A DNA stretch of 64,000 nt from Bacillus sp. MM2020_4 (lineage in GTDB: Bacteria; Bacillota; Bacilli; Bacillales; Cytobacillaceae). The first letter of the stretch is position 1. Every line of letters starts with the position of its first letter. The stretch is taken from NCBI RefSeq assembly GCF_011250555.1, contig NZ_JAANMZ010000002.1, forward strand, positions 280,019-344,018, given 5' to 3'. The translations under genes and the position numbers were made by a program. Of this stretch, positions 19,888-28,655 are shown piece after piece. The notes beneath the pieces are model-generated. The model made no database searches. It was not told where the DNA came from and saw only the letters and a list, made by a program, of their open reading frames with translations.

Positions 19888-21694
19888 CTCGGTACCCTGG
19901 CATACCGTAAGGATTATTTCCACCAGGCCCCATTCCATATGGATTCATATATGGGGGCTGAGCAACATTGACAGGCCCCGAATAAGGTGCGCTGTATATT
20001 GGCGGTGTAGGTGGGACAAAATTCATCGGCGCAGTATTTGGTGCTGCCGCAGCCGGTTGCATGACACCCATAGAAGGTGCTGGGCCGCAGCCGCAATCAC
20101 CCATTGCACCAGTTCCTACAGGTAATCCCCCTTGTGCTGGCATGTTTTGCATGTATGGCATTTGACCGTAGGCCGCAGGTGAAACTAGGTCTGATGATTC
20201 AAAGCCCATGGGTTGCCCCATTACCGGTCCGCCCATTTGTGGATAACCATATGGCGAGGCGGCGGTGGGTCCCATCCCGTAGGGACTTGCCATCTCAGGG
20301 TTCCCGTACATTGTGCCAGGCATTACGGGTGCTGTTTGAGCAAATTCCGCCGGATTTTGACTAGGGAAACCACCTACATTAGTCCCTGCCATTGGGTAAC
20401 CCGTTGGTCCTGCCCCAGGGTAACCACCTGGCATTTCTCCGTAACCTGTCGGCATTTGGCCTCCGAAACCTTGTGGCATTTCTCCATAACCTGTCGGCAT
20501 TTGACCTCCGAAACCTTGTGGCATTTCTCCATAACCTGTCGGCATTTGACCTCCGAAACCTTGTGGCATTTCTCCATAGCCTGTTGGCATCTGACCTCCG
20601 AAACCTTGTGGCATTTCTCCATAGCCCGTTGGCATCTGGCCGTAGCCTTGCGGCATTTCTCCGTAAGCTGTTGGCATTTGCCCGTAGCCTGCTGGCATTC
20701 CCCCAAACCCTGATGGCATTTGTCCATAAGCAGCAGGATCCATCGGCTGTTGGAATGCCGGATTTTGAGAGGCTCCCATTGCACCTCCTGGATATGCAGG
20801 ATTCATAATAGGCATTTGCGGCATAAAAGATGACGATTCATCATGGTAGAATTGGCTCGGCATGCCAGCTACTGTTGGAGCAACGCCTGGAGTACCATGA
20901 ATCATTCCTTGTGGTGGTGCCATAGCCATTCCTTGGACCTGTGGATACGGCATCATTTGTGGCATCATTTGTGGCATCGGGAAACCTCCCCCACCAAACG
21001 GCGGACAGAAACCTGGCCCTGGCATCACCGGTGTTACTGGAACACAGTATTGCTGCGGCATCTCAACAGGTGCTTCCTGTACCGGTGGTGGAACTGGAAT
21101 TTCCTTTTTCGGAACTTCTTTAATCTCGGGAAGGATATTTGCTGGTTTAGGTGGTAGATTGGGCTGAACAGTCATATTAGTCATGTTGGACATATAATAA
21201 TTGTTAATATCTATTTCCGGGACTACTTGCAGAGGCATTTTCGGAGTATAGGGTACTTTAGGTGCTTCTTTTATTATTGGCTGTTCTTTGATAATTGGCT
21301 GTTCTTTAATAATTGGCTGTTCTTTAATGATTGGTTTTTCTTTGATAATCGGCTGTTCTTTTATGATTGGTTGTTCTTTGATAATCGGTACCTCTTTTTT
21401 CGGCATTTCCTTAATCGGTGCTGGAATAGGCTTCTCCTTGGCAAACGGATGCTCAGCTATTGGCATTTCTTTCTTTGCTCCCATATTGATTGTCGTTCCC
21501 GATTTTGTTGGTCCCATCGGTGCTTCTTTTTTTATTGTTCCACCTGTTGTTGGGACTTTTATTTTCATACCGGGCATAATCATATCAGGGTTGCTGAGCT
21601 GCGCATTCATCTTTTTCAGCTCTTCAAAATTCACGCCGTACTTCTTGGCGATTTTCCAAAGAGTATCCCCTTTCTGTACGATATGGATCTTCAC
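19874..21694 (-). CDS. safA: Spore coat/cortex assembly protein SafA with LysM domain
   Basis: The 606-residue protein begins with one LysM domain (IHIVQKGDTLWKIAKKYGVN to PGMKIKVP, about 2-48). A run of about eight IIKEQP-like hexapeptides follows (about 125-170), then a long Pro/Met/Gly/Gln/Tyr-rich region. The central tandem repeat has units of the form QMPTGYGEMPQGFGG (15 residues). SafA directs inner coat assembly at the cortex-coat interface, with LysM binding peptidoglycan. AGGAGGGG lies 8 bases before the GTG at 21694, which starts directly at the LysM domain. The frame extends to 21748 without support. Longer and more repetitive than B. subtilis SafA (387 residues). Confidence 0.9.
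   Translation of the reverse strand: MKIHIVQKGDTLWKIAKKYGVNFEELKKMNAQLSNPDMIMPGMKIKVPTTGGTIKKEAPMGPTKSGTTINMGAKKEMPIAEHPFAKEKPIPAPIKEMPKKEVPIIKEQPIIKEQPIIKEKPIIKEQPIIKEQPIIKEQPIIKEAPKVPYTPKMPLQVVPEIDINNYYMSNMTNMTVQPNLPPKPANILPEIKEVPKKEIPVPPPVQEAPVEMPQQYCVPVTPVMPGPGFCPPFGGGGFPMPQMMPQMMPYPQVQGMAMAPPQGMIHGTPGVAPTVAGMPSQFYHDESSSFMPQMPIMNPAYPGGAMGASQNPAFQQPMDPAAYGQMPSGFGGMPAGYGQMPTAYGEMPQGYGQMPTGYGEMPQGFGGQMPTGYGEMPQGFGGQMPTGYGEMPQGFGGQMPTGYGEMPQGFGGQMPTGYGEMPGGYPGAGPTGYPMAGTNVGGFPSQNPAEFAQTAPVMPGTMYGNPEMASPYGMGPTAASPYGYPQMGGPVMGQPMGFESSDLVSPAAYGQMPYMQNMPAQGGLPVGTGAMGDCGCGPAPSMGVMQPAAAAPNTAPMNFVPPTPPIYSAPYSGPVNVAQPPYMNPYGMGPGGNNPYGMPGYRDESN
20430..20700 (-). repeat. Tandem in-frame repeat within safA
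   Basis: A 45-base unit is repeated about four to five times, encoding QMPTGYGEMPQGFGG with few changes. It is flanked by more diverged 21-24 base units (GYGQMP, AYGEMP). High nucleotide identity suggests recent expansion and possible length variation among strains. Confidence 0.8.
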
Positions 21695-21727
21695 TCTGAT
21701 TTCCCCTCCTATGGCATAAGTCCATAT

Positions 21728-21735
21728 AGTGTATG
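21728..21735 (-). promoter_or_regulatory. Possible sigma-E -10 element of safA
   Basis: CATACACT on the minus strand, about 34 bases upstream of the safA start, resembles a sigma-E -10. I could not find a convincing -35. Known sigma-E control of B. subtilis safA makes it worth recording. Confidence 0.3.
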
Positions 21736-21907
21736 TGAACATGGGCAAAGTGCTAACATTCTTCAGAAAAACTTATGCTATCTTTTAAAAAATTATGTTT
21801 ATCCTGCCGGAAAAACGATTTACGGTAAGCTTCGGAGAAAGTTTTATTTTTACTGCTCCTATGGTAAAATTAGCTATTATGCTTATTATGAGGAGCGTTT
21901 TTTATAT

Positions 21908-22444
21908 ATGGAACAGAAAAAGATTCTTGGGGAAGATCGGAGAAAGTTTATTTTACATTTATTAAAAGAAAGCATTGTTCCCATTACAGGGGGCGAATTA
22001 GCCGAACAAACCAATGTCAGCCGGCAAGTAATTGTTGGGGATATTACGCTGCTTAAGGCAAAAAGTGAACCCATTATCGCCACAAGCCAAGGGTATATGT
22101 ATCTAAAACAGAATACCAGCATGCCTCTATTTGAACGGACAATTGCCTGCAGGCATACACCAATGGACACAGAAAAGGAATTGAATTTATTAGTAGATCA
22201 TGGCGTTTTAGTGAAGGATGTCAAAATTGAACACGCTGTTTACGGCGATTTAACGGCATCGATCATGGTGTCAAACCGTCAAGAAGTAAAACAATTTCTC
22301 AAGAGACTGCAAACAACAAAAGCATCGTTACTATCTGAACTTACAGGTGGCTATCATCTACATACCCTTTCAGCCTCGACGGAAAAGGCACTAAATAATG
22401 CAGAATCCGCACTAAAAGCAGAAGGAATCTTGTTAGAATCTTAA
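21908..22444 (+). CDS. niaR: Niacin-responsive transcriptional repressor NiaR (NadR/YrxA)
   Basis: The 178-residue protein has an N-terminal winged-helix HTH (GGELAEQTNVSRQVIVGDIT, about 28-47) and a C-terminal 3H domain with conserved histidines (CRHTPMD, VKIEHAVYGDL, GGYHLHTL). NiaR represses NAD synthesis or niacin transport genes when nicotinate is present. AGGAG lies 12 bases before the ATG at 21908. The frame runs further upstream but is only antisense to safA. In B. subtilis the nifS/nadBCA genes lie between this gene and safA; here they are absent. Confidence 0.92.
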   Translation: MEQKKILGEDRRKFILHLLKESIVPITGGELAEQTNVSRQVIVGDITLLKAKSEPIIATSQGYMYLKQNTSMPLFERTIACRHTPMDTEKELNLLVDHGVLVKDVKIEHAVYGDLTASIMVSNRQEVKQFLKRLQTTKASLLSELTGGYHLHTLSASTEKALNNAESALKAEGILLES

Positions 22445-22470
22445 AAGGACCCGGATTGGGTCCTTTTTTA
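22444..22470. terminator. Bidirectional terminator between niaR and pheA
   Basis: AAAGGACCC pairs with GGGTCCTTT around a 5-base loop, followed by TTT on the plus strand. It overlaps both stop codons. Confidence 0.8.
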
Positions 22471-23322
22471 ATCCAACTCCACAATTGTCGATGGGTAGCT
22501 TCCTAAAACCTTCACCCCGCAGCCTAATGCCTCAAGCTCAGCTATTGCTCCGGGAATTAATACATCGTCAATCTTCATTTCGAGATCAATAATAAAAAAG
22601 TAATTACCAATCCCTGTTTTCATTGGCCTTGATTCAATTTTAGAGAGGTTTAATTTCCTCCATGCAAAGGCAGATAGCACCTGATGAAGGGCACCGGCCT
22701 GGTCTGACGGCAAAGTAACCATCAGCGTTGTTTTGTAATGCGTGGAGCCGGTAATTGCTTCAAAGTCAAAATTCTGTTCTGATAAAACAAAAAAGCTTGT
22801 ATGATTATAATCAAAATCATGGATATTTTTTTCCACGATTGCTAACCCATACTCCTTTGCTGCAAGTTCATTGGCAATTGCCGCAGCCCTCATATCAGGA
22901 CTTTCCATTACCATCTTTGCTGCTGCAGCTGTGGATGTGACACTCTCAATTGGCACACCCGTAAAATGAGTATGTAGAAATTTATGACATTGGGCAATGG
23001 CATGTGAATGGCTGTATACTACGCTCACCTCTTCCCATCTTTCCATATTTGCAGGATGCACCATCAAATGTTGCTTAATCGGGAGTGTAATTTCTCCAAC
23101 AATCGGAATTTGAACAACATGCGTTAAATAGTCTAAGGTAATATTCACTGATCCTTCTAGGGCATTCTCCACAGGAACTACAGCCAAATCGACTTTTTTA
23201 TCGACAATGGCATCCATACTTTCAGGAATCGTTCGAAAAGGCTTAAGTTCGTATCCTTGAAAGACATTTTTCACAGCGAGTTCAGTAAATGTAGCTTTTG
23301 GGCCTAAAAAACCAACTTTCAT
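22468..23322 (-). CDS. pheA: Prephenate dehydratase
   Basis: The 284-residue monofunctional enzyme has the periplasmic-binding-like PDT domain (KVGFLGPKATFTELAVKN at the start, VPVENALEGSVN, TSTAAAAKMV) and a C-terminal ACT domain with the phenylalanine-binding ESRPMK motif and NYFFIIDLE. It converts prephenate to phenylpyruvate and is feedback-inhibited by phenylalanine. The ATG at 23322 was chosen because GAGGAG overlaps the upstream TTG at 23340. It follows pheB by about 130 bases. Confidence 0.96.
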   Translation of the reverse strand: MKVGFLGPKATFTELAVKNVFQGYELKPFRTIPESMDAIVDKKVDLAVVPVENALEGSVNITLDYLTHVVQIPIVGEITLPIKQHLMVHPANMERWEEVSVVYSHSHAIAQCHKFLHTHFTGVPIESVTSTAAAAKMVMESPDMRAAAIANELAAKEYGLAIVEKNIHDFDYNHTSFFVLSEQNFDFEAITGSTHYKTTLMVTLPSDQAGALHQVLSAFAWRKLNLSKIESRPMKTGIGNYFFIIDLEMKIDDVLIPGAIAELEALGCGVKVLGSYPSTIVELD

Positions 23323-23449
23323 CGTCTCTCCACTCCTCAATCATTTAAATGAGCAAGCGCATGTTCAGCTTACTTGCCCTTTTTCAAAATTTTGCGTCTT
23401 ATTTTTCTAAAAAGAAAGCTGAGAGCGGGCCCCAGCAGACAAAAGTCCA

Positions 23450-23899
23450 CTACGCACCAGTTCCCAGCACTTCCACCTTCTCAACAAATTCAAGTTTTCG
23501 TAAGTTCGTAAGTAAGTCATCGAGATTTGTTGTGATATTCGATGTGTTTAATGACAATGTCACATTGGCCCTGCCCTGCAGCGGAATCGTTTGGTGAATG
23601 GTTAAGACATTACAACCAGACGCTGCTACAACACTCAACAATTTTGACAGTGTTCCGGAATAATCCTCCAAATGAAAGAAGAGCGAAATGATTTTTTCCT
23701 TCTGAATTGTTGAAAAAGGAAAAACAGTGTCCCTGTATTTATAGAAGGCACTTCTGCTCAAATCAACCTTTTGAACGGCCTCCGCAATTGATTCTGCCTT
23801 GCCGCGTTCTAGCATTTCCTTCGCATCAATCGTTTTTTTCATCGCTTCCGGTAAAACATCTTCACGGATCAAATAGTACTTTTTATCAAAATTATCCAT
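23450..23899 (-). CDS. pheB: ACT domain-containing protein PheB
   Basis: The 149-residue protein has an N-terminal helical region with the conserved stretch [15 protein letters not shown] (about 45-59) and a C-terminal ACT domain. It is named PheB from its place before pheA; a role in aromatic amino acid regulation is assumed, not shown. GAGG lies 9 bases before ATG 23899, preferred to TTG 23908. It lies 33 bases after obg in a conserved obg-pheB-pheA unit. Confidence 0.92.
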   Translation of the reverse strand: MDNFDKKYYLIREDVLPEAMKKTIDAKEMLERGKAESIAEAVQKVDLSRSAFYKYRDTVFPFSTIQKEKIISLFFHLEDYSGTLSKLLSVVAASGCNVLTIHQTIPLQGRANVTLSLNTSNITTNLDDLLTNLRKLEFVEKVEVLGTGA

Positions 23900-23932
23900 T
23901 TCACTCAACCTCGATCTCTTACGAAAAACTCT

Positions 23933-25222
23933 CTACTCAATAAACTCAAATTCAAACTCTAATAACTTAACGATGTCCCCATCTTTAGCACCGCGTTGTC
24001 TTAATGCATCATCAACGCCAAGACCACGAAGCTGACGGGAGAACCGCCGGACAGATTCTTCTCGAGAAAAGTCTGTCATTTTAAACAATCTTTCCAGTTT
24101 TTCACCTGAAAGGACATACGAACCATCAGATTCTCTTGTAATCGTAAAGTTTTCAGGATCTGCCTCATGTTTATAAAGAACACGATGAATTCCGGTATCT
24201 TCTTCTTCATGATCAAGCGGAAACTCCGGTGTTTCTTCTATTTTATCAGCCACAGCAAACAATAAATCGCGCAACCCTTTACGCGATAAAGCTGAAATAG
24301 GGAAAATTGGATAATCATCCTCAAGCTGCTCTTTAAACTTTTGCAAGTTTTCTTCGGCATCCGGCATATCCATTTTATTGGCCACAATGATTTGCGGGCG
24401 CTCTGTCAATCGTAAATTATACTCCTTTAATTCGCGATTAATAGTCAGGTAATCCTCATAGGGATCTCTTCCTTCTGTCGCAGCCATATCAATCACATGA
24501 ACAATCACTCTTGTCCGTTCAATATGACGTAGAAATTGATGACCAAGACCAACACCTTCACTAGCACCCTCAATTAGCCCAGGTAGGTCGGCCATGACAA
24601 AGCTTCTGCCGTCTTCTGTTTCCACCATTCCCAGATTCGGAACAATCGTCGTAAAATGATATTCAGCGATTTTTGGCTTTGCAGATGAAACAACAGATAA
24701 TAAGGTAGATTTCCCAACACTAGGGAAGCCAACCAAACCAACGTCAGCAAGAAGCTTTAATTCAAGAACCACATCACGCTCTTGTCCCGGCTCCCCATTT
24801 TCGGCAATTTCCGGTGCCGGATTTGATGGTGTCGCGAATCGAGTGTTCCCACGACCACCACGGCCGCCTTTAGCTATTGTTGCCTGCTGCCCATGTTCCA
24901 CTAAGTCAGCGATGACCTCTTTCGTTTCCGCATCCATTACAACCGTTCCAGGTGGTACCTTAACAATCATATCCTTAGAGCCTCTGCCATGCTGTCCCTT
25001 GGACATACCATGTTCACCGCGATCTGCCTTAAAATGGCGCTTATAGCGGAAATCCATCAATGTTCTTAGACCTTCATTTACTTCAAATACGACACTAGCA
25101 CCTTTACCACCGTCACCACCGGCCGGGCCACCATTTGGTACATACTTTTCACGGCGAAACGCGACCATCCCATTGCCGCCGTCCCCACCCTTTACATAAA
25201 TCTTGACCTGATCGACAAACAT
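23933..25222 (-). CDS. obg: Ribosome-associated GTPase Obg
   Basis: The 429-residue protein has the glycine-rich Obg fold (about 1-158), the G domain (G1 [11 protein letters not shown], switch/G3 [15 protein letters not shown]4 NKMDMPD, G5 SALS), and a C-terminal OCT domain. Obg is an essential GTPase in 50S assembly and is tied to the stringent response and to sporulation initiation, in keeping with spo0B directly upstream. ATG has GGAGG upstream. Confidence 0.98.
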   Translation of the reverse strand: MFVDQVKIYVKGGDGGNGMVAFRREKYVPNGGPAGGDGGKGASVVFEVNEGLRTLMDFRYKRHFKADRGEHGMSKGQHGRGSKDMIVKVPPGTVVMDAETKEVIADLVEHGQQATIAKGGRGGRGNTRFATPSNPAPEIAENGEPGQERDVVLELKLLADVGLVGFPSVGKSTLLSVVSSAKPKIAEYHFTTIVPNLGMVETEDGRSFVMADLPGLIEGASEGVGLGHQFLRHIERTRVIVHVIDMAATEGRDPYEDYLTINRELKEYNLRLTERPQIIVANKMDMPDAEENLQKFKEQLEDDYPIFPISALSRKGLRDLLFAVADKIEETPEFPLDHEEEDTGIHRVLYKHEADPENFTITRESDGSYVLSGEKLERLFKMTDFSREESVRRFSRQLRGLGVDDALRQRGAKDGDIVKLLEFEFEFIE

Positions 25223-25249
25223 CTAATTCCTCCAGTCTTGCACATTCAT

Positions 25250-25786
25250 TTATGTCAATGAACTTTTTCCAAAAACCTCTATAGTCAGTTCTTTTTCAGT
25301 AAAATCCTTGACCACAACATCAATTGTTGTCTCAGCAAGGAATTTTTCAATTAGTTCTTTTTTTATTATTATCCCGCAAAAATCAAAAAAGAAACGAACA
25401 CCATCTGATTGCGGCTCAATTGTAATCGATAAATGGTTGTCTTGAAATTGCTCTATTGACTGATTTAAACATAAAAAAAAGGAGTTTGTCCAATTTGTCA
25501 TGCCTGCGTCATCAATTTTAATCGCTTCTGAATCAAGCAATACTTCATATTCCAGTTTAAAAGAGGGATTTTCCCAATTGGATTTTAATAGTAGTGCGGC
25601 AAACAATGGCATGTGTATATTCGAAAGCTTTGTCTCATGCTGCGCATCGATGACAATTTCATCAATAACTGCTTTTGCCCGGTCAATTCGATTTAAATCC
25701 AAGTTTCCCTTTATTAGCTGGAGTTTATTTAACCAATCATGTCGTGAGTGCCGCAGCACTTCAACGATATCCCATTCTTTCCCCAT
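25250..25786 (-). CDS. spo0B: Sporulation initiation phosphotransferase Spo0B
   Basis: The 178-residue protein begins with the helical hairpin carrying the phosphorylated His in LRHSRHDWLNKLQLIKGNL (His16 here), then a degenerate histidine-kinase-like C-terminal domain. Spo0B passes phosphate from Spo0F to Spo0A in the phosphorelay. It is upstream of obg, as in B. subtilis, but here a strong terminator separates it from rpmA, so it likely has its own promoter. Confidence 0.95.
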   Translation of the reverse strand: MGKEWDIVEVLRHSRHDWLNKLQLIKGNLDLNRIDRAKAVIDEIVIDAQHETKLSNIHMPLFAALLLKSNWENPSFKLEYEVLLDSEAIKIDDAGMTNWTNSFFLCLNQSIEQFQDNHLSITIEPQSDGVRFFFDFCGIIIKKELIEKFLAETTIDVVVKDFTEKELTIEVFGKSSLT

Positions 25787-25940
25787 ACGGACACTCCCAC
25801 ATTAAGTGTTGGACACTGTTTTAAGCTAGTATATCAAAAAAATAAACATGAGTAAGCAATTTTATCTAGTAGAGGCATAAAAGAAGCTTATACGAAGTAG
25901 ATTTCCTGAAGGGTATATGGGAAGGCTTACTTTCGTTAGC

Positions 25941-25975
25941 AAAAAGAAAACTCTAACCAAACAGGTTAGAGTTTC
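25941..25975 (-). terminator. Terminator of rplU-prp-rpmA
   Basis: On the minus strand AACTCTAACC and GGTTAGAGTT form a perfect 10-bp stem around a 5-base loop, followed by TTCTTTTT. It lies between rpmA and spo0B. Confidence 0.85.
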
Positions 25976-25990
25976 CTTTTGATGTCATCC

Positions 25991-26284
<294 letters not shown>

Positions 26285-26629
26285 TTATTCCACCTCCTGC
26301 TTTTTGAAGGTAATCTTTATGTGCTTTCCGTACTCTTCTTCAATCGTTCGTAATGAAACAACCATGGCTTCAAGGATCAACTGAATCTTCTTATGTGTGT
26401 CTTCAGGAAGTTCTTTCGGGACAACACAGCTGAGAAATCCATCTGCCCTATGTTCAAGATCTGGTGTGACACCGGTTAGCTCGTGTACGGCATTAATGGC
26501 CCCAACGGAGACAGCAGATACACCTGCACAAACGATATCTTTCCCACGATCAGCGAATAATGCATGGCCACTCATTTCAAAAGACTGAATCGTGCCGGAT
26601 TCAGTACGAGTAATCGTAATTCCAATCAT
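26285..26629 (-). CDS. prp: Ribosomal-processing cysteine protease Prp
   Basis: The 114-residue protein shows the catalytic pair His22 (SGHALFADRGKD) and Cys34 (IVCAGVSAVSVG). Prp removes the L27 N-terminal extension after LQLF. Lying between rplU and rpmA is its conserved place. GGAGATTAG precedes the ATG. Confidence 0.96.
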   Translation of the reverse strand: MIGITITRTESGTIQSFEMSGHALFADRGKDIVCAGVSAVSVGAINAVHELTGVTPDLEHRADGFLSCVVPKELPEDTHKKIQLILEAMVVSLRTIEEEYGKHIKITFKKQEVE

Positions 26630-26644
26630 CTAATCTCCAACACC

Positions 26645-26953
26645 TTACGCGTTGATTTTTTCGATGATTACTTTTGTGTAAGGTTGACGATGACCTTGTT
26701 TCTTACGGTTGTTTTTCTTCGCTTTGTACTTGAAAACAATAATTTTCTTCGCACGGCCTTGTTTTTCAACTTTAGCTGTAACGGTAGCGCCTGCAACAAC
26801 AGGGCTTCCAACTTTTACAGTTTCACCGCCAACGAAAAGAACCTTGTCAAAAGTAACTGTTTCACCAGCTTCAACATCTAATTTCTCAATGTAGATTGCT
26901 TGGCCTTCTTCGACTTTAACTTGTTTCCCGCCAGTTTCGATAATTGCGTACAT
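26645..26953 (-). CDS. rplU: 50S ribosomal protein L21
   Basis: The 102-residue protein is standard bL21 ([18 protein letters not shown], ending in the basic [16 protein letters not shown]). AAGGAGG precedes the ATG at 26953; the frame upstream to 27010 is leader RNA. It is the first gene of rplU-prp-rpmA. Confidence 0.98.
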   Translation of the reverse strand: MYAIIETGGKQVKVEEGQAIYIEKLDVEAGETVTFDKVLFVGGETVKVGSPVVAGATVTAKVEKQGRAKKIIVFKYKAKKNNRKKQGHRQPYTKVIIEKINA

Positions 26954-26964
26954 GAACTGCACCT

Positions 26965-27065
26965 CCTTATAAACTAAGACTCGCCATCCCCAGGCGTCCC
27001 CACGTATCACGCAGAAAACTTACTACCTGTTCTGTGCGGTTGTAGCACGGGTGCGCTACAAACAT
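26965..27065 (-). ncRNA. L21 ribosomal protein leader
   Basis: The minus-strand leader before rplU can form TGTAGCGCACCCGTGCTACA, a second hairpin starting GCACAGAACAGG, and ACGCCTGGGGATGGCGAGT next to the ribosome binding site. This is the arrangement of the Bacillales L21 leader, which lets L21 repress its own operon. Boundaries are approximate. Confidence 0.8.
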
Positions 27066-27074
27066 AACATTAGA

Positions 27075-27104
27075 ATACTAACATAATTTAAAGATAAGTG
27101 TCAA
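27075..27104 (-). promoter_or_regulatory. Sigma-A promoter of the rplU operon
   Basis: A perfect TTGACA is followed after 18 bases by TAGTAT on the minus strand, just upstream of the L21 leader. The -35 lies inside the 3' end of the RNase E/G gene. Confidence 0.7.
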
Positions 27105-28548
27105 TAGCTTTTAGGGAGATATCCCGGTCATTGCCAAATTGTTTCAGGATAAAATATGGTTTTGCTGCCGGCTTAATTGAAAAATAAAGCTTTATTTGCA
27201 GCAGTTCTTCTAACGCTTGTTTTTGGGCATCATTTTCGCCTAATAGAGCCTCTTTTACCTCTTTAGAAGTCTCAATCAGGATTGCCTCAAATTCCGCGTG
27301 ACGGTGCTCTAGCAGCTCTCGTTCAAGCCGAAAGGCAATAGTTTCCACGCTTAGGATCCGCCCCGTCCCTTCACAAACAGGACATTTCGTTTGAAGTGCT
27401 TCAGACAGTGCTACCTTTGTCCTTTTTCTTGTTATTTGTAGGATTCCAAGTGGCGTAAAACCGATGACCTTTGTTCTTTTTTCATCTTTTGTTAATTCCG
27501 TTTCGATAGTACCGAGAATCCGGTCCTTGTCCAACTCACGTTTCATATCAATAAAGTCAATGAGGACTATGCCACCAATATCTCGTAGTTTGAGCTGCCT
27601 AATGATTTCTTTCGCGGCAAGCTGATTGGTTTTAAGGACCGTATCTTGGTAATCAAACTTTCCAGAAAACTTCCCTGTATTCACATCGATAATGGTAAGT
27701 GCCTCGGTTTCGTCAAAAATAAGATAGGCCCCCTGATCGAGCCAGACGATCCGCTTTAAGGCTTTGTCAATTTCATGCTCAACATTATTTGCGGAGAAAA
27801 TATTTTCTTTGCCGTTATAGTAGGTGTACTTTACTTGGTTATTGGCCTGCTCAAGCATTTTTTTTACAGCCAGGTCATCAACGATTACTTCGCCAGACTT
27901 CATGCTTGTGGCTTGGGCTAAGATCATTTCAATGAAAGTATCTTTTTGAAAAATCAATCCCGGTTTCTTTGCGTTCTTTTGTAAAAGTTTCTGGTATTCT
28001 TGCCTTAAGGTTTGCAGTTCTTCTTGGATTTCTTCTTCAGTACTCGTCATGCTGGAAGTACGGAAAATGATGCCTTCTTCTTCGGTTTTAAGGCGGCTGC
28101 CAAGGCGGCGAAGGGTGGCCTGTTTAGACTCATCGGCAATTTTTTTCGATACGGCAATATAACGCCCTTTGGGCATGTAAATAAGGTGGTTTCCTTGGAT
28201 TTCGATAATTCCCGTTACCTTTGGCCCTTTTGTGCCGGTTGCATCCTTGTCGACCTGAACGAGCATTTTTTCACCTTGGTGAACAAAGGATGTTACGCTC
28301 TTTTGCTTGTCGGAAGCAAGTATATACGATGGGAGGTTATCTCGGTGCAAATAGGCATTTTTCTCTTCTGCAATATCGATAAACACTGCATTCATCCCCG
28401 GGAGTACCTTTGTTACTGTCCCAAAATAAATATTACCGACCAGCGAGCGCTGTTCCGGTCGGTCAAAAGCGATATTTTCGACACGGTTGTCACGGAGATA
28501 GGCAAAGCGCTTCTCCCGCGCCGTGTAATTGATAATTAATGTTTCCAA
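27088..28548 (-). CDS. RNase E/G family ribonuclease
   Basis: The 486-residue protein has an N-terminal S1 domain (GNIYFGTVTKVLPGMNAVFI, with AYLHRDNLP), the RNase E/G catalytic core with IDVNTGKFSG, and the zinc-link motif CPVCEGTGR (about 395). It should be a 5'-end-sensitive endoribonuclease of the RNase G type. It lacks the long C-terminal scaffold of E. coli RNase E. B. subtilis has no such gene, using RNase Y and J instead, but other Bacillaceae keep one here. GTGAGG fits a TTG start at 28548 (LETLIINYT). Confidence 0.93.
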   Translation of the reverse strand: METLIINYTAREKRFAYLRDNRVENIAFDRPEQRSLVGNIYFGTVTKVLPGMNAVFIDIAEEKNAYLHRDNLPSYILASDKQKSVTSFVHQGEKMLVQVDKDATGTKGPKVTGIIEIQGNHLIYMPKGRYIAVSKKIADESKQATLRRLGSRLKTEEEGIIFRTSSMTSTEEEIQEELQTLRQEYQKLLQKNAKKPGLIFQKDTFIEMILAQATSMKSGEVIVDDLAVKKMLEQANNQVKYTYYNGKENIFSANNVEHEIDKALKRIVWLDQGAYLIFDETEALTIIDVNTGKFSGKFDYQDTVLKTNQLAAKEIIRQLKLRDIGGIVLIDFIDMKRELDKDRILGTIETELTKDEKRTKVIGFTPLGILQITRKRTKVALSEALQTKCPVCEGTGRILSVETIAFRLERELLEHRHAEFEAILIETSKEVKEALLGENDAQKQALEELLQIKLYFSIKPAAKPYFILKQFGNDRDISLKAIDTYL

Positions 28549-28599
28549 AACTGGTGTCCTCACTTTTAAAAAATATTGATTATAAAAACAGAACGAGGC

Positions 28600-28640
28600 G
28601 AAGTAAAAGCGCTCGATAACCGGGCGCTTTTGCTTTTTTT
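28600..28640. terminator. Hairpin between spoIVFB and the RNase gene
   Basis: AAAAGCGC pairs with GCGCTTTT around an 11-base loop. The long T run lies on the plus strand; on the minus strand, where the genes are, the tail is the weaker TTTTACTT. It may be a minus-strand terminator or a repeat remnant. Confidence 0.5.
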
Positions 28641-28655
28641 CAATTATACACTTTT

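Noticed and set aside
20430..20700. Regular repeats as a possible CRISPR array
   Set aside because: Units are contiguous 45-base in-frame coding repeats with no unique spacers, and no cas genes are present.
20213..20808. Long plus-strand open frames antisense to safA
   Set aside because: They mirror the safA tandem repeats, are rich in Trp/His/Leu runs, and have no ribosome binding site.
21227..21907. Upstream extension of niaR as a longer protein
   Set aside because: The extension is antisense to safA and low complexity; NiaR proteins are about 180 residues and start at the ATG at 21908.
26954..27010. N-terminal extension of L21
   Set aside because: This stretch is the leader RNA, and AAGGAGG is placed for the ATG at 26953.
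28012..28539. Plus-strand frame of 175 codons
   Set aside because: Antisense to the RNase E/G gene; unusual composition rich in Phe, Cys and Tyr.
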